From Pseudomonas asplenii (GTDB lineage: Bacteria > Pseudomonadota > Gammaproteobacteria > Pseudomonadales > Pseudomonadaceae): DNA of 64,000 nt. A model generated the notes under the pieces. That model did not search any database and was not told the DNA's origin. It saw only the letters and a list, made by a program, of their open reading frames with translations. Location of the stretch: positions 1,612,001-1,676,000 of the forward strand of contig NZ_LT629777.1 of the NCBI RefSeq assembly GCF_900105475.1. The letters run 5' to 3'. The translations under genes were made by a program, and so were the position numbers. Positions 48,663-57,801 of the stretch are shown here, in pieces. How positions within the stretch are numbered: position 1 is the first letter of the stretch; the number at the start of each line of letters is the position of its first letter.

Positions 48663-50555
48663 TCAGGAAGAGAGGTTTTGCAGCAGGTCTTCGATATCCA
48701 TCGTTCCCAGGTCCTCCCCCGTGCGGCGGCGCACACTGACCACGCCCGCCGCCTTTTCCTTCTCGCCGACCACCAGCAGATACGGCACCTTCTGCAGGCT
48801 GTGCTCGCGAATCTTGTACCCGACCTTCTCGTTACGCAGGTCCGCCACCGCTCGCAGACCCTGGGCCTTGAGCTGCTGGGCAATGCTGCGGGCATAGTCG
48901 GCCTGGCCCTCGCTGATATTCAGTACCACCGCCTGGCACGGTGACAGCCACAGCGGCAGGGCGCCGCTGTAGTGCTCGATGAGGATACCGATGAAGCGCT
49001 CCAGCGAACCGAACAGCGCCCGATGCAGCATCACCGGTCGCTGGCGTTCGCCGTTTTCGCCGATGTAGCCGATATCGAAGCGCTCCGGCAGGTTGAGGTC
49101 GACCTGCAAGGTCCCGCATTGCCAGTCGCGGCCGATGGCGTCGCGCAGCACGAATTCCAGTTTCGGCCCGTAGAAGGCGCCTTCACCGGGATTGACCCGG
49201 TAATCGATGCCCATCCGGCCCAGGGCGCCGATCAAGGCGCCTTCGAGCTGGTCCCAGGTGTCGTCGCTGCCGATGCGGTTGAGGGGGCGGGTCGAGAGTT
49301 TCACCACGACCTCGTTGAAGCCGAATTCGCGATAGATATCGAACACCAGCGCCATCGCCGTTTCACATTCGGCCTGCATCTGCGCCGGCGTGCAGAAGAT
49401 ATGCGCGTCGTCCTGGGTGAAGTGGCGCACCCGCAGCAGCCCATGCAAGGCGCCGGACGGTTCGTAGCGGTGCACCTTGCCGAACTCGGCGATCCGCAGT
49501 GGCAGGTCGCGGTAGCTCTTGAGACCGTGGCCGAAGATCGACACCGCGCCCGGGCAGTTCATCGGTTTGAGGGCGAAAACCCGCTGGTCCTCGGTCGTGG
49601 TGGTGAACATGTGGTCACAGTAGTTCTGCCAGTGCCCGGAGGTTTCCCACAGACCGCGGTCCATCACGTCCGGGGTATTCACTTCGACATAGCCGGCCTG
49701 TTCCTGGCGCTGGCGCAGGTAGCTGATCAACTGCTGGAACAGCGTCCAGCCCTTGGCATGCCAGAACACCGAGCCCGGTGCGCAGTCGTCGAAGTGGAAC
49801 AGGTCCAGTTGCGTGCCGAGCTTGCGGTGATCGCGCTTGCCGGCTTCTTCCTGGCGGGTGAGGTAGGCGTCGAGGTCTTGGATGTTGGCCCAGCAGGTGC
49901 CATAGATCCGCTGCAGCGGCGCTTGGCTGGCGTCGCCGCGCCAGTAGGCACCGGCCACCTTGGTCAGCTTGAACGCCTTCAGGATGCCGGTCGACGGTAC
50001 GTGAGGGCCGCGACACAGGTCCTCGAAGTCGCCCTGGCGGTACAGTGACAGCGTTTCGCCTTCAGGAATGGCGTGGATCAGCTCGGCCTTGTAGTGCTCG
50101 CCCAGTCCCTCGAAATGGGCGATGGCTTCGTTGCGCGGCAGGGTGCGGCGGCGCATCGAGTGGTTGGTTGCGGCGAGGGCCTGCATCCGGCTCTCGATCA
50201 GCTCCAGATCCTTGGGGGTGAAGGGTCGCTCGTAGGCGAAGTCGTAGAAGAAGCCATCCTCGATCACCGGGCCGATAGTGACCTGGGCCGAGGGATAGAG
50301 CTGCTTGACCGCCATGGCCAGCAGGTGCGCGCAGGAGTGGCGCAGGATCTGCAGCCCTTCGTCGTCACGCGGGGTGACGAGAGTCACCGTCGCGTCCCGT
50401 TCGATGAGGGTTGTGCAGTCGACCAGGACGCCGTCGACCCAACCTGCCACTGTCGCGCGGGCCAGGCCGGCACCGATGCTGGCGGCCACTTCGAAGACCG
50501 AGAGCGGCTGGTCATACTCGCGTTGCGAGCCGTCGGGCAAAGTGATGCGGATCAT
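48663..50555 (-). CDS. thrS2: Threonyl-tRNA synthetase, second (zinc-starvation) copy
   Basis: This 630-residue synthetase has a TGS domain, an editing domain with H73, H77, C181 and H185, and a class II catalytic domain. The three zinc ligands of the E. coli enzyme are all present at identical positions (C334, H385, H511), so it is not a zinc-free version. It is the last gene of the seven-gene operon that starts at folE2. The copy status is inferred from context: the housekeeping thrS is normally next to infC. Confidence 0.93.
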   Translation of the reverse strand: MIRITLPDGSQREYDQPLSVFEVAASIGAGLARATVAGWVDGVLVDCTTLIERDATVTLVTPRDDEGLQILRHSCAHLLAMAVKQLYPSAQVTIGPVIEDGFFYDFAYERPFTPKDLELIESRMQALAATNHSMRRRTLPRNEAIAHFEGLGEHYKAELIHAIPEGETLSLYRQGDFEDLCRGPHVPSTGILKAFKLTKVAGAYWRGDASQAPLQRIYGTCWANIQDLDAYLTRQEEAGKRDHRKLGTQLDLFHFDDCAPGSVFWHAKGWTLFQQLISYLRQRQEQAGYVEVNTPDVMDRGLWETSGHWQNYCDHMFTTTTEDQRVFALKPMNCPGAVSIFGHGLKSYRDLPLRIAEFGKVHRYEPSGALHGLLRVRHFTQDDAHIFCTPAQMQAECETAMALVFDIYREFGFNEVVVKLSTRPLNRIGSDDTWDQLEGALIGALGRMGIDYRVNPGEGAFYGPKLEFVLRDAIGRDWQCGTLQVDLNLPERFDIGYIGENGERQRPVMLHRALFGSLERFIGILIEHYSGALPLWLSPCQAVVLNISEGQADYARSIAQQLKAQGLRAVADLRNEKVGYKIREHSLQKVPYLLVVGEKEKAAGVVSVRRRTGEDLGTMDIEDLLQNLSS

Positions 50556-50585
50556 CGATGAGGTCCTTGGTCGAATAGGGGCATA

Positions 50586-51923
50586 TCAGCGAAGAAACTG
50601 CAGGGGCAGGCCCTGGCAGCCGTCCTGAATCTGGCCGGCATGCCAGGCGATCTGCCCGGAGACCACTGTGGTGCCGACGTGATGACGGAAACTGCGTTCG
50701 GCGAAGGGCGTCCAGCCGCACTCATAGAGAATCCGTTCGCTGTTGACCGGCCTTCTCAGGGGCTGGCGATTGAGCAACACCAGGTCGGCCCAGTAACCCT
50801 CACGCAGATAACCGCGCTCGGCGATGGCGAACAGGTCGGCGACCCGGTGGCTGGTCTTGGCCACCAGCGTGGTCAGTGGCAGAACATGGTCCGCCACCAG
50901 TTCCATCAGTGCCGGCAGCGCGTGTTGTACCAGTGGCAGGCCGGAGGGGGCCTCTTCGTAGGGCCGCTGCTTTTCTTCCCAGGTATGCGGCGCGTGATCG
51001 CTGCCGATCACATCCAGTCGGTCGCTCAACAAGGCCTGGCGCAGGGCGTCGCGGTCCGAGCGTTGCTTGATCGCCGGGTTGCATTTGATCTGGTTGCCCA
51101 GGCGCGGGTAGTCGTTTTCATCGAACAGCAGGTGATGCAGGCAGACTTCGGCGCTGATGTGCTTTTCGCCGAGCGGTTTGTTTTCGAACAGTTCCAGTTC
51201 GCGCTCGGTGGTCAGGTGCAGCACATGCAGGCGGGTGCCATGCTTTTTCGCCAGTTCGACCGCCAGCGACGAGGAGCGGTAGCAGGCTTCGGCATTGCGG
51301 ATCAGCGGGTGGGCGGTCGGTGGAACCGTGCCACCCAACAGGTCCTTCAGATTCTTCAGGCGGGTGTCGATGGTCGGCGTGTGTTCGCAGTGGGCCAACA
51401 GGATGGTCGGCACTTCGGCGAACAGCCGCTCGAGGATGTGTGGGTCGTCCACCAGCATGTTGCCGGTGGAGGCGCCCATGAACACTTTGACTCCGGCCAC
51501 CTGGCGCGGATCGAGGGCCGCCACGGTGTCGAGGTTGTCGTTGCTGACCCCGAAGTGGAAAGCGTAGTTGGCCACCGAGGCGGTTGCCGCCCGGCGTTTC
51601 TTGTCGGCCAGAGCATCGAGGGTCAGGGTTGCCGGACGGGTGTTGGGCATGTCCATGTAGCTGGTGATGCCGCCGGCCACTGCGGCCCGCGACTCACTGT
51701 GGAAACTGCCCTTGGCCGGCGACCCCGGATCGCGGAAGTGCACCTGGTCGTCGATCATTCCCGGCAGCAGCCAGTCGCCAGCGGCGTCGATTTCCACGTC
51801 GGCGCTGGCGTTGCTGATCTCTGGGGCGATGGTGTCGATGCGGCCGTTGATCACCCGGATATCGGCGTCGAACTGACGGCCCTCGTTCACCACGCGGGCA
51901 TTGCGGATCAGCAGGCTGCTCAT
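50586..51923 (-). CDS. pyrC2: Dihydroorotase paralogue
   Basis: This 445-residue amidohydrolase is of the dihydroorotase type. The metal-site motif is DDQVHFRDPG, so the first His of the usual HxH is Q60. H62, carboxylatable K146, H178 and H181, H233 or H236, and D309 in GSDHAPH are present. It lies in the zinc-starvation operon, 2 bp before the carbonic anhydrase-like gene upstream and 30 bp from thrS2. It likely backs up pyrimidine synthesis when zinc is scarce. Confidence 0.88.
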   Translation of the reverse strand: MSSLLIRNARVVNEGRQFDADIRVINGRIDTIAPEISNASADVEIDAAGDWLLPGMIDDQVHFRDPGSPAKGSFHSESRAAVAGGITSYMDMPNTRPATLTLDALADKKRRAATASVANYAFHFGVSNDNLDTVAALDPRQVAGVKVFMGASTGNMLVDDPHILERLFAEVPTILLAHCEHTPTIDTRLKNLKDLLGGTVPPTAHPLIRNAEACYRSSSLAVELAKKHGTRLHVLHLTTERELELFENKPLGEKHISAEVCLHHLLFDENDYPRLGNQIKCNPAIKQRSDRDALRQALLSDRLDVIGSDHAPHTWEEKQRPYEEAPSGLPLVQHALPALMELVADHVLPLTTLVAKTSHRVADLFAIAERGYLREGYWADLVLLNRQPLRRPVNSERILYECGWTPFAERSFRHHVGTTVVSGQIAWHAGQIQDGCQGLPLQFLR

Positions 51924-51925
51924 GC

Positions 51926-52486
51926 TCAGAACTCGTTTTGCAGGGCTTTGTAGCCCCGCACCAGGTCGACGTTGGTGCGCGCCACGTCCTCGGAAAACTC
52001 CGAGGCGCTGACGCTGACCGGTGGGAATTGCGACAGGTCGGTGTTGGGACCGATACGGGTGGTGGAGGGCACGTAGAACCCCGGCGGCAGATCGCGACCG
52101 TCGACCACCGAGTTGTGCCGCACTACGCTGCCGTCGCCGACCGCGCAGTTGAACAGCACGCTGTTGAAGCCGATGAACACCCGATTACCGACCGTGCAGG
52201 GGCCATGGACGATCGAACGGTGGGCGATGGAGCTGAACTCGCCGATGGTCACCGCCGCACCGGACTTGGAGTGGATGACCACCCCGTCCTGGATGTTGGA
52301 GTTGGCGCCGATGATGATCGGGTCCATATCGCCGCGTTCGTTGACCTCGTCGGCACGGATCACCGCGTAGGGGCCGACGAAGACGTTTTCACCGATCACC
52401 ACCTTGCCGCAGATGATCGCGGTCTTGTCCACATAGGCGGATTCGGCGATCACCGGCAGGTCACCGGAAGGGTTCTTGCGAATCAT
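51926..52486 (-). CDS. Gamma-class carbonic anhydrase-like hexapeptide protein
   Basis: This 186-residue protein forms a left-handed beta-helix (repeats such as VVIGENVFVGPYAVIRAD and CTVGNRVFIGFNSVLFN). His residues in VVIHSKSG and SIAHRSIVHG match the three metal ligands of the gamma-carbonic anhydrase family. That family can use Fe or Co instead of Zn, which would suit this operon. Hydration of CO2 is inferred, not shown. Confidence 0.87.
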   Translation of the reverse strand: MIRKNPSGDLPVIAESAYVDKTAIICGKVVIGENVFVGPYAVIRADEVNERGDMDPIIIGANSNIQDGVVIHSKSGAAVTIGEFSSIAHRSIVHGPCTVGNRVFIGFNSVLFNCAVGDGSVVRHNSVVDGRDLPPGFYVPSTTRIGPNTDLSQFPPVSVSASEFSEDVARTNVDLVRGYKALQNEF

Positions 52487-52520
52487 GCTGGAGTCTCCCG
52501 AAGGGCCCTGTGGTGGGCGA

Positions 52521-53408
52521 TCACTGGCTCAAGGCGGCGTGCAGGGTGTTCATGTTGTATTCGAACAGGCCAAGGAAGGTGCTGGCCGGGCCTTCGGCGG
52601 CGAGGGCGTCGGAGTACAGCGTGCCGCCGATCTTCGCGCCGCTTTCGTCGGCGATCTGTTGCAGCAGGCGCGAGTCCTTGATGTTCTCCATGAACACGGC
52701 CTTGACCTTGTCCTTGCGGATCTGCTGGATCAGGCTGGCCACTTCGGCCGCCGACGGTTCACGCTCGGTGGACAGGCCCTGGGGCGCCATGAACTGGATG
52801 CCATAGGCCTGGCCCAGATAACCGAAGGCGTCATGGGAGGTGACGATACGGCGGTTGCCGGCCGGCAGGTTGCCGAGCTTGACCTTGGCTTCGGCCAGCA
52901 GGCGGTAGATCTGTTTCAGGTAGGCCTGGCTGTTGCGGGTGTAATCGGCCTTGTTGGCCGGGTCGACCTGAATCAGTGCCTTGGTGATGTTGTTCACATA
53001 CAGCTCGGCGTTTGCCAGGTTGTGCCAGGCGTGCGGATCGGGAACGGTTTCGCCGTCCTCTTCCATGGTGTGCGAGATCACGCCCTTGCTGGCGGTGACC
53101 ACCGGGGCCTTGGTTTCGGTACTGGTGACCAGGCGGTCGAGCCAGGGTTCGAACTCCAGGCCGTTCTTGACGATCAGCTTGGCCTTGAGCAGTGCTTGGG
53201 CGTCATCCGGGGTGGGTTCGTAGGTGTGGGCGTCGGCGTCCGGGCCGACCATCGCGGTGACCTGGATATGGTCGCCGCCGATCTGTTGGGTGATGTCCCT
53301 GAGAATACTGAAGCTTGCGACCACGGGCAGCTTGTCCGCCGCCTGGGCGCTGGACAGGGGCAACGACAAGGCCAGCATGGAGCTGAACAACACGAGTAAA
53401 GCGCGCAT
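52521..53408 (-). CDS. znuA: Zinc-type ABC transporter substrate-binding protein
   Basis: This cluster A-I periplasmic binding protein has 295 residues from ATG 53408. It has a signal peptide (ending SSAQA). Candidate metal ligands are the His in DADAHTYEP, the His in DPHAWHN, the His in TSHDAFGY and the Asp in YSDAL. The His-rich loop of E. coli ZnuA is absent. An upstream ATG at 53423 overlaps the permease stop by ATGA and may be used. It belongs to the seven-gene operon; zinc specificity is inferred from context. Confidence 0.9.
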   Translation of the reverse strand: MRALLVLFSSMLALSLPLSSAQAADKLPVVASFSILRDITQQIGGDHIQVTAMVGPDADAHTYEPTPDDAQALLKAKLIVKNGLEFEPWLDRLVTSTETKAPVVTASKGVISHTMEEDGETVPDPHAWHNLANAELYVNNITKALIQVDPANKADYTRNSQAYLKQIYRLLAEAKVKLGNLPAGNRRIVTSHDAFGYLGQAYGIQFMAPQGLSTEREPSAAEVASLIQQIRKDKVKAVFMENIKDSRLLQQIADESGAKIGGTLYSDALAAEGPASTFLGLFEYNMNTLHAALSQ

Positions 53409-53419
53409 CAGGTGACACC

Positions 53420-54286
53420 TCATTGGGATGGCAGGGGCGGGCGGCGCAGCAGACCGTGCACCGGACCGAAGACCACGGACAGCAGGTACAGGCAGCCGGC
53501 GACCAGCACGATGGCCGGGCCGCTGGGTTGCGAGTAGTAGAACGACAGCAATAATCCGGCGGCCACCGAGACGCAGCCGAGCAGCGCGGCGATCAGCATC
53601 AGTACCGGCAGGCGGCGGCTCCAGAAGCGTGAAGCGATCGCCGGTAGCATCATCAGGCCGACCACCATCAGGGCGCCGATGGCCTGGAAACCGATCACCA
53701 GGTTGAGCACCACCAGCGTCAGGAACACACCATGGGCCAGCGGGCCGAGGCGGCTGACGGTCTGCAGGAACAGCGGGTCGAGGGTGTCCAGCAGCAGTGG
53801 CCGGTAGATCGCCGCGAGCAGCACCAGGCTGATGCTGCAGACCCAGAGCATGCCGGTCAGGGTCGGCCCATCCACCGCCAGCGCTGAGCCGAACAGCAGG
53901 TGCAGCAGGTCCAGGCGCTTGCCGGCGATGCCGAGCAGCATCACGCCGCTGGCCAGCGAGATCGGATAGATCGCCGCCAGGCTGGCGTCCTCACGCAGGC
54001 CGGTTTTACGGGTGATCCAGGCCGAGAGGCCGGCCATGCCCATGCCGGCGCCGAGGCCGCCGAGGGTCAGTGCCGGCAGGCTCAGGCCGGCGATCCAGAA
54101 ACCGATGGCGGCACCGGGCAAGATGCCGTGGGCCACCGCGTCACCGATCAGGCTCATGCGCCGCAGAATCAGGAATACCCCCAGTGGCGCCGTGCTGCAG
54201 GCCAGGACCAGGCCACCGAGCAGGGCCCGGCGCATGAAGACGAAATCGTGGAACGGCTGCCACAGGTGCTGGACGAACATCAGCAT
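53420..54286 (-). CDS. znuB: Zinc-type ABC transporter permease
   Basis: This 288-residue ABC-3 family permease has about eight helices and the cytoplasmic coupling segment MSLIGDAVAHGILPG. It pairs with the ATPase upstream (1-bp overlap) and the binding protein downstream. It imports metal across the inner membrane; zinc is inferred from the Zur-type operator of the operon. Confidence 0.92.
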   Translation of the reverse strand: MLMFVQHLWQPFHDFVFMRRALLGGLVLACSTAPLGVFLILRRMSLIGDAVAHGILPGAAIGFWIAGLSLPALTLGGLGAGMGMAGLSAWITRKTGLREDASLAAIYPISLASGVMLLGIAGKRLDLLHLLFGSALAVDGPTLTGMLWVCSISLVLLAAIYRPLLLDTLDPLFLQTVSRLGPLAHGVFLTLVVLNLVIGFQAIGALMVVGLMMLPAIASRFWSRRLPVLMLIAALLGCVSVAAGLLLSFYYSQPSGPAIVLVAGCLYLLSVVFGPVHGLLRRPPLPSQ

Positions 54287-54954
54287 CAGGCCACCTGCGT
54301 GATCGGTTGTTGCACGATCAACTCGTGGCTCGGCGCCAGGACACAGCCACTGTCCTTGATCCGCAGGGCATCGGGGATGTGCAGGCGTACGGCGGCGAGG
54401 TCATGGCAGACCACCACCAGGGTCCGACCGGCCGCATGCCAGGCGTGGATATGTTTCCACAGCAGTGCCTGGCCTTCTTCGTCGAGAGCGGCGTGGGGCT
54501 CGTCGAGCAACAGTACGGGGGCTTCAGCCAGGCTCAGACGGGCGAGCAGCGCACGTTGCAGTTGGCCACCGGACAAGGCCATCAGTGGGCGCTGCTCCAA
54601 GCCTTCGAGATCCCAGTCGGCGATCACCGCCTGCAGGCGTTCGTTGCGTTGTTGCGGGGTCTGCTTGATCCCCCACAGGCCGGCCGCCACCAGCTCCTGC
54701 AGGCTGATGGGAAACTGCCGGTCGAGGTGTTGCTGTTGCGGCAGGAACGACAGGCCGCCACGGCGTGGAACGTCCAGATGGACCTTGCCGGCCAGCGGCT
54801 TCTGCAAGCCGGCGAGGACTTTCAGCAGGCTGCTCTTGCCGGTGCCGTTGGCGCCGATCACTGCGGTCAGGCTGCCGGCTGCCAGGTTGAAATCCACGGC
54901 GGGGGTCAGTGGTTGGCCCGGTGCGCCCCAGCGCAGGCCTTGGCAGCGGATCAT
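54286..54954 (-). CDS. znuC: Zinc-type ABC transporter ATP-binding protein
   Basis: This 222-residue ATPase has Walker A GANGTGKSS (about residues 34-42), the signature LSGGQLQRALLARL and Walker B LLLDEP. There is no C-terminal extension. It overlaps folE2 by 4 bp upstream and the permease gene by 1 bp downstream, so all three transport genes are translationally linked. Confidence 0.93.
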   Translation of the reverse strand: MIRCQGLRWGAPGQPLTPAVDFNLAAGSLTAVIGANGTGKSSLLKVLAGLQKPLAGKVHLDVPRRGGLSFLPQQQHLDRQFPISLQELVAAGLWGIKQTPQQRNERLQAVIADWDLEGLEQRPLMALSGGQLQRALLARLSLAEAPVLLLDEPHAALDEEGQALLWKHIHAWHAAGRTLVVVCHDLAAVRLHIPDALRIKDSGCVLAPSHELIVQQPITQVA

Positions 54955-55847
54955 GCCTGACTCCAGTTCCAGCGGCTTTCAGCCACGGCGTCATGGGCGT
55001 GCAGGCTTTCGGCATGCACTACCCGCAGGTGGAAACCCTGTACCGCGTCGGAATCCTTGAGCGCCGTGTTCAGGCGCCGTGCCGCGTCTTCGCAAAACAT
55101 CAGGTTCTGGCCGTTGGCGAGGGCGAAGGCTTGCTCGTCGGCACGTTTCACGGCGGTCTGTACGGCGGTGCCGAGGGCCGACTCGGCAGCATTGATCAGG
55201 TCCTCGAAGGCAAACCTGTACGTTGTTTCATCAAGTCGGATGTGCAGGTGTGCCATGCTGCGCTGGCTGTGGGGCGTAGCGACGATGCCTTGGCTGCTAC
55301 CGAGCCAGTTGAAGACCTGGTCATGTTCCAGCGGTTGGTTGGCGAAGTCTTTCTTGAACTGTTGCTGGATCAGTTGCCGGGCGAGTGCCGCCGAGCAGGG
55401 GCAGGTGGATGAGTAGGCCACGTCAATTTTCAGTTCCACGTGGAACACTCCGCCTTTCAGTTCGGCTAACACACTGACGGGATAGGTTTTCCAGCCGGCC
55501 AACGGGCTGACCAATGCCGGACGCTTGAGTAGCAGTTCGGTATGCAGACGCAGGTAGGCGTTGTGGGAGAGACCGTCGTGACTGTCGAGGAACTGTTGCA
55601 GCACGTCGCGCAGCAGCGTCGGCGTCAGGTCCTGTTGCTCCAGTCGCTCCAGGGCCAGGTACAGCCGTGACATGTGAATGCCCCGTGCTTCGCCATCGTT
55701 GAGACTGACCCCTGCGTCGGCTTTGGCGCTGAGGCGCTGGCCTTCGATGGTCACGGGCAGAGCAATGCCGCACATGCCAACCCACTCAAGGGACAAGGCT
55801 TGGCGGGATGACTGCGCGGCGATATCCGGCAGCGTCAACGCATTCAT
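54951..55847 (-). CDS. folE2: GTP cyclohydrolase IB (FolE2)
   Basis: FolE2 makes 7,8-dihydroneopterin triphosphate for folate with Fe or Mn, replacing zinc-dependent FolE. The protein starts MNALTLPDIAAQ at 55847 (298 residues). It contains the catalytic Cys region STCPCSAALARQ and SHNAYLRLH. It is the first gene of the seven-gene minus-strand operon, directly behind the Zur-type palindrome at 55880-55892. A near-perfect parS site lies at 55432-55447. Confidence 0.95.
   Translation of the reverse strand: MNALTLPDIAAQSSRQALSLEWVGMCGIALPVTIEGQRLSAKADAGVSLNDGEARGIHMSRLYLALERLEQQDLTPTLLRDVLQQFLDSHDGLSHNAYLRLHTELLLKRPALVSPLAGWKTYPVSVLAELKGGVFHVELKIDVAYSSTCPCSAALARQLIQQQFKKDFANQPLEHDQVFNWLGSSQGIVATPHSQRSMAHLHIRLDETTYRFAFEDLINAAESALGTAVQTAVKRADEQAFALANGQNLMFCEDAARRLNTALKDSDAVQGFHLRVVHAESLHAHDAVAESRWNWSQA
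55432..55447. other. Near-perfect parS site inside folE2
   Basis: AGTTCCACGTGGAACA differs from the parS 16-mer only at the first base; the 14-bp core is perfect. Confidence 0.75.
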
Positions 55848-55879
55848 GAACAGGCCCATCGTTTGAAATAAAATGACAT

Positions 55880-55892
55880 GTTATATTATAAC
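55880..55892. promoter_or_regulatory. Zur-type operator between folE2 and the amidase gene
   Basis: GTTATATTATAAC is a perfect palindrome with the form of the Zur box core. It lies 33 bp before folE2 and 52 bp before the divergent amidase gene, so one site may control both. Its exact reverse complement occurs at 57759-57771. Confidence 0.88.
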
Positions 55893-55943
55893 GATTAGCT
55901 AGACGAAGCCTTTTTTTCAGGGCTCTACACCGCCATATCGAGC

Positions 55944-57206
55944 ATGGACGCTCCCTTGATTCGTGGTTATCGGTTCATGCATAGACGTCAATTGCTTAAT
56001 TTTCTGTTGGCCAGCGCGGCCTTTATTCCACTGGGTGTGTCGGCAGCACAGATCCAGAACGCCCGACTATGGCGTTCCGCTGACAAGCTGCGGCTGGTGC
56101 TCGATCTCAGTGGCCCGGTGCAGTACAAGACGTTTTCCCTGACCGCGCCCGAGCGCCTGATCATCGATCTGAGTGGGGCCAAGCTGACCGGGGATTTCAG
56201 TCAGTTGGCCCTGAAGAACACGGTGATCCGCTCGATTCGCTCGGGGCATTTCGGTCAGGGCGACACGCGGATCGTTCTCGACCTGAGCAACCCGGTGCAG
56301 TTGACCAGCTTCCTGCTACCGCCCGGCGACGGTCAGGGGCATCGGCTGGTGCTCGACCTGGCCAGCAACGGCAGCGCTGCCGTGGCGCCTCAGGCCCTGG
56401 CCGCGGCAGCAGCGCCGCAGGTCAGTCATGAGCCGGCGTCGGGCAAGGCCCATCCCAAGCGCGACATCATGGTGGTGGTCGACCCCGGGCACGGCGGCAA
56501 GGATCCCGGTGCGCTGGGCTCCAAGGGGCAGCGCGAGAAAGATGTGGTGCTGTCGATCGCCCAACTGCTGGCCAAACGGCTCAAGCGCGAAAAAGGCTTC
56601 GATGTGCGCCTGGTGCGCAACGACGATTTCTTCGTGCCGCTGCGCAAGCGTGTGGAGTTCTCACGCAAGCACAACGCCGACATGTTCATCTCGGTGCATG
56701 CCGACGCGGCGCCGCGGATCACTGCCTCGGGGGCTTCGGTGTACTGCCTGTCCGAAGGCGGCGCAACCTCGACCACTGCGCGTTTCATGGCCCAGCGCGA
56801 GAACGGTGCCGACCTGATCGGCGCGCAGAGCCTGCTCAATCTCAAGGACAAGGACCCGATGCTGGCCGGGGTGATTCTCGACATGTCGATGAACGCCACC
56901 ATCGCTGCCAGCCTGCAACTGGGGCATACCGTGCTGGGCAGCCTGGAAGGCATCACCACCCTGCACCAGAAGCGCGTGGAACAGGCTGGGTTCGCGGTGC
57001 TCAAGTCACCGGACGTGCCGTCGATTCTGGTCGAGACCGGCTTCATTTCCAACGTCCGCGACAGCGAGCGGCTGGTGACGGCCCGGCATCAACAGGCGAT
57101 TGCCGATGGGTTGTTCCGGGGCCTGAAGACCTACTTCGAGAAGAACCCGCCGCAGGACAGCTACATTGCCTGGCGGCAGCAGCAGGCGAGTGAGGTGCTG
57201 GTCTAG
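55944..57206 (+). CDS. N-acetylmuramoyl-L-alanine amidase (AmiC type, Tat signal)
   Basis: This periplasmic amidase cleaves septal peptidoglycan. The N-terminus has a twin-arginine type signal (HRRQLLNFLLASAAF). An AMIN domain (about residues 38-140) precedes an Amidase_3 domain with zinc ligands H183, E197 and H251 and catalytic E363. It has 420 residues from ATG 55944 (GAG at 5 nt); ATG 55977 is an alternative. It diverges from folE2 at a Zur-type box, so it is likely induced when zinc is low, although its own site binds zinc. Confidence 0.92.
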   Translation: MDAPLIRGYRFMHRRQLLNFLLASAAFIPLGVSAAQIQNARLWRSADKLRLVLDLSGPVQYKTFSLTAPERLIIDLSGAKLTGDFSQLALKNTVIRSIRSGHFGQGDTRIVLDLSNPVQLTSFLLPPGDGQGHRLVLDLASNGSAAVAPQALAAAAAPQVSHEPASGKAHPKRDIMVVVDPGHGGKDPGALGSKGQREKDVVLSIAQLLAKRLKREKGFDVRLVRNDDFFVPLRKRVEFSRKHNADMFISVHADAAPRITASGASVYCLSEGGATSTTARFMAQRENGADLIGAQSLLNLKDKDPMLAGVILDMSMNATIAASLQLGHTVLGSLEGITTLHQKRVEQAGFAVLKSPDVPSILVETGFISNVRDSERLVTARHQQAIADGLFRGLKTYFEKNPPQDSYIAWRQQQASEVLV

Positions 57207-57233
57207 CGCCTCTTTGGGGTGAGTGCAGACTCT

Positions 57234-57264
57234 CTTTGTGGTGAATAGGCTCGCCACAACAAAG
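57234..57264. terminator. Hairpin between convergent genes
   Basis: CTTTG and TGGTGA on the left pair with TCGCCA and CAAAG on the right, with a small bulge. It may end the amidase and the convergent small gene. Confidence 0.45.
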
Positions 57265-57301
57265 TGTCTCCTCACTTCATCGGGCAGCCTCAGGCCTTTG
57301 C

Positions 57302-57685
57302 TCAGCAGCCCACCAACCGATCACAGGTGAACTTCTTGCTCAGCCCGCCGGAGCTGGAGAAGCGGTTCACCGTGGTCCAGCCGACCCGTCGGCTATAGCC
57401 CACCCAGGCCTCGCCATCCGAGGCGATGCCGGTAAAGAAGGTCAGTTGCCCATAACGGCTGCTGGCCTGCGCCCAGTAGCGTTTGCCGATCACTTCGAAT
57501 CCCTGCAGGTAAATCGTCTTGCCCACCGTGGCGACGCCATAGGCGTTGCCGGCGGCGTCCTTGCACGCCAGCAGAGTGGCGCTGCGGGTGCAATTGGCCA
57601 GTGGGCCGGGAACCTGCGCCGAGGCGCCGGCGGCACACAGCAACAGGCTCAGCAACGAGTATTTCAGGGCAGGGCGCATCGGCAT
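57302..57685 (-). CDS. Small exported Cys-containing protein in the zinc cluster
   Basis: This 127-residue protein starts at ATG 57685 (57679 is possible). A signal peptide ends near GASAQ. The mature part has four Cys (NCTRS, ACKDA, TCDRLVGC) and many aromatic residues. No family is recognised. It diverges from dksA2 at the second Zur-type box (57759-57771), which suggests a periplasmic role under zinc limitation; this is inference. Confidence 0.7.
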   Translation of the reverse strand: MPMRPALKYSLLSLLLCAAGASAQVPGPLANCTRSATLLACKDAAGNAYGVATVGKTIYLQGFEVIGKRYWAQASSRYGQLTFFTGIASDGEAWVGYSRRVGWTTVNRFSSSGGLSKKFTCDRLVGC

Positions 57686-57758
57686 TCTCAAGGCAGGGTC
57701 GGGTTCAGCATCACCCCCTTCGTCGCTGGGAGCAAGGGGGGATTGGCTAAAATGCACT

Positions 57759-57771
57759 GTTATAATATAAC
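57759..57771. promoter_or_regulatory. Zur-type operator before dksA2
   Basis: GTTATAATATAAC is a perfect palindrome, the reverse complement of the site at 55880-55892. It lies 30 bp before dksA2 and about 73 bp before the divergent small exported protein. Confidence 0.9.
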
Positions 57772-57801
57772 ATTAAATAAATCCCCGGCAGCTGACTCAC
57801 C

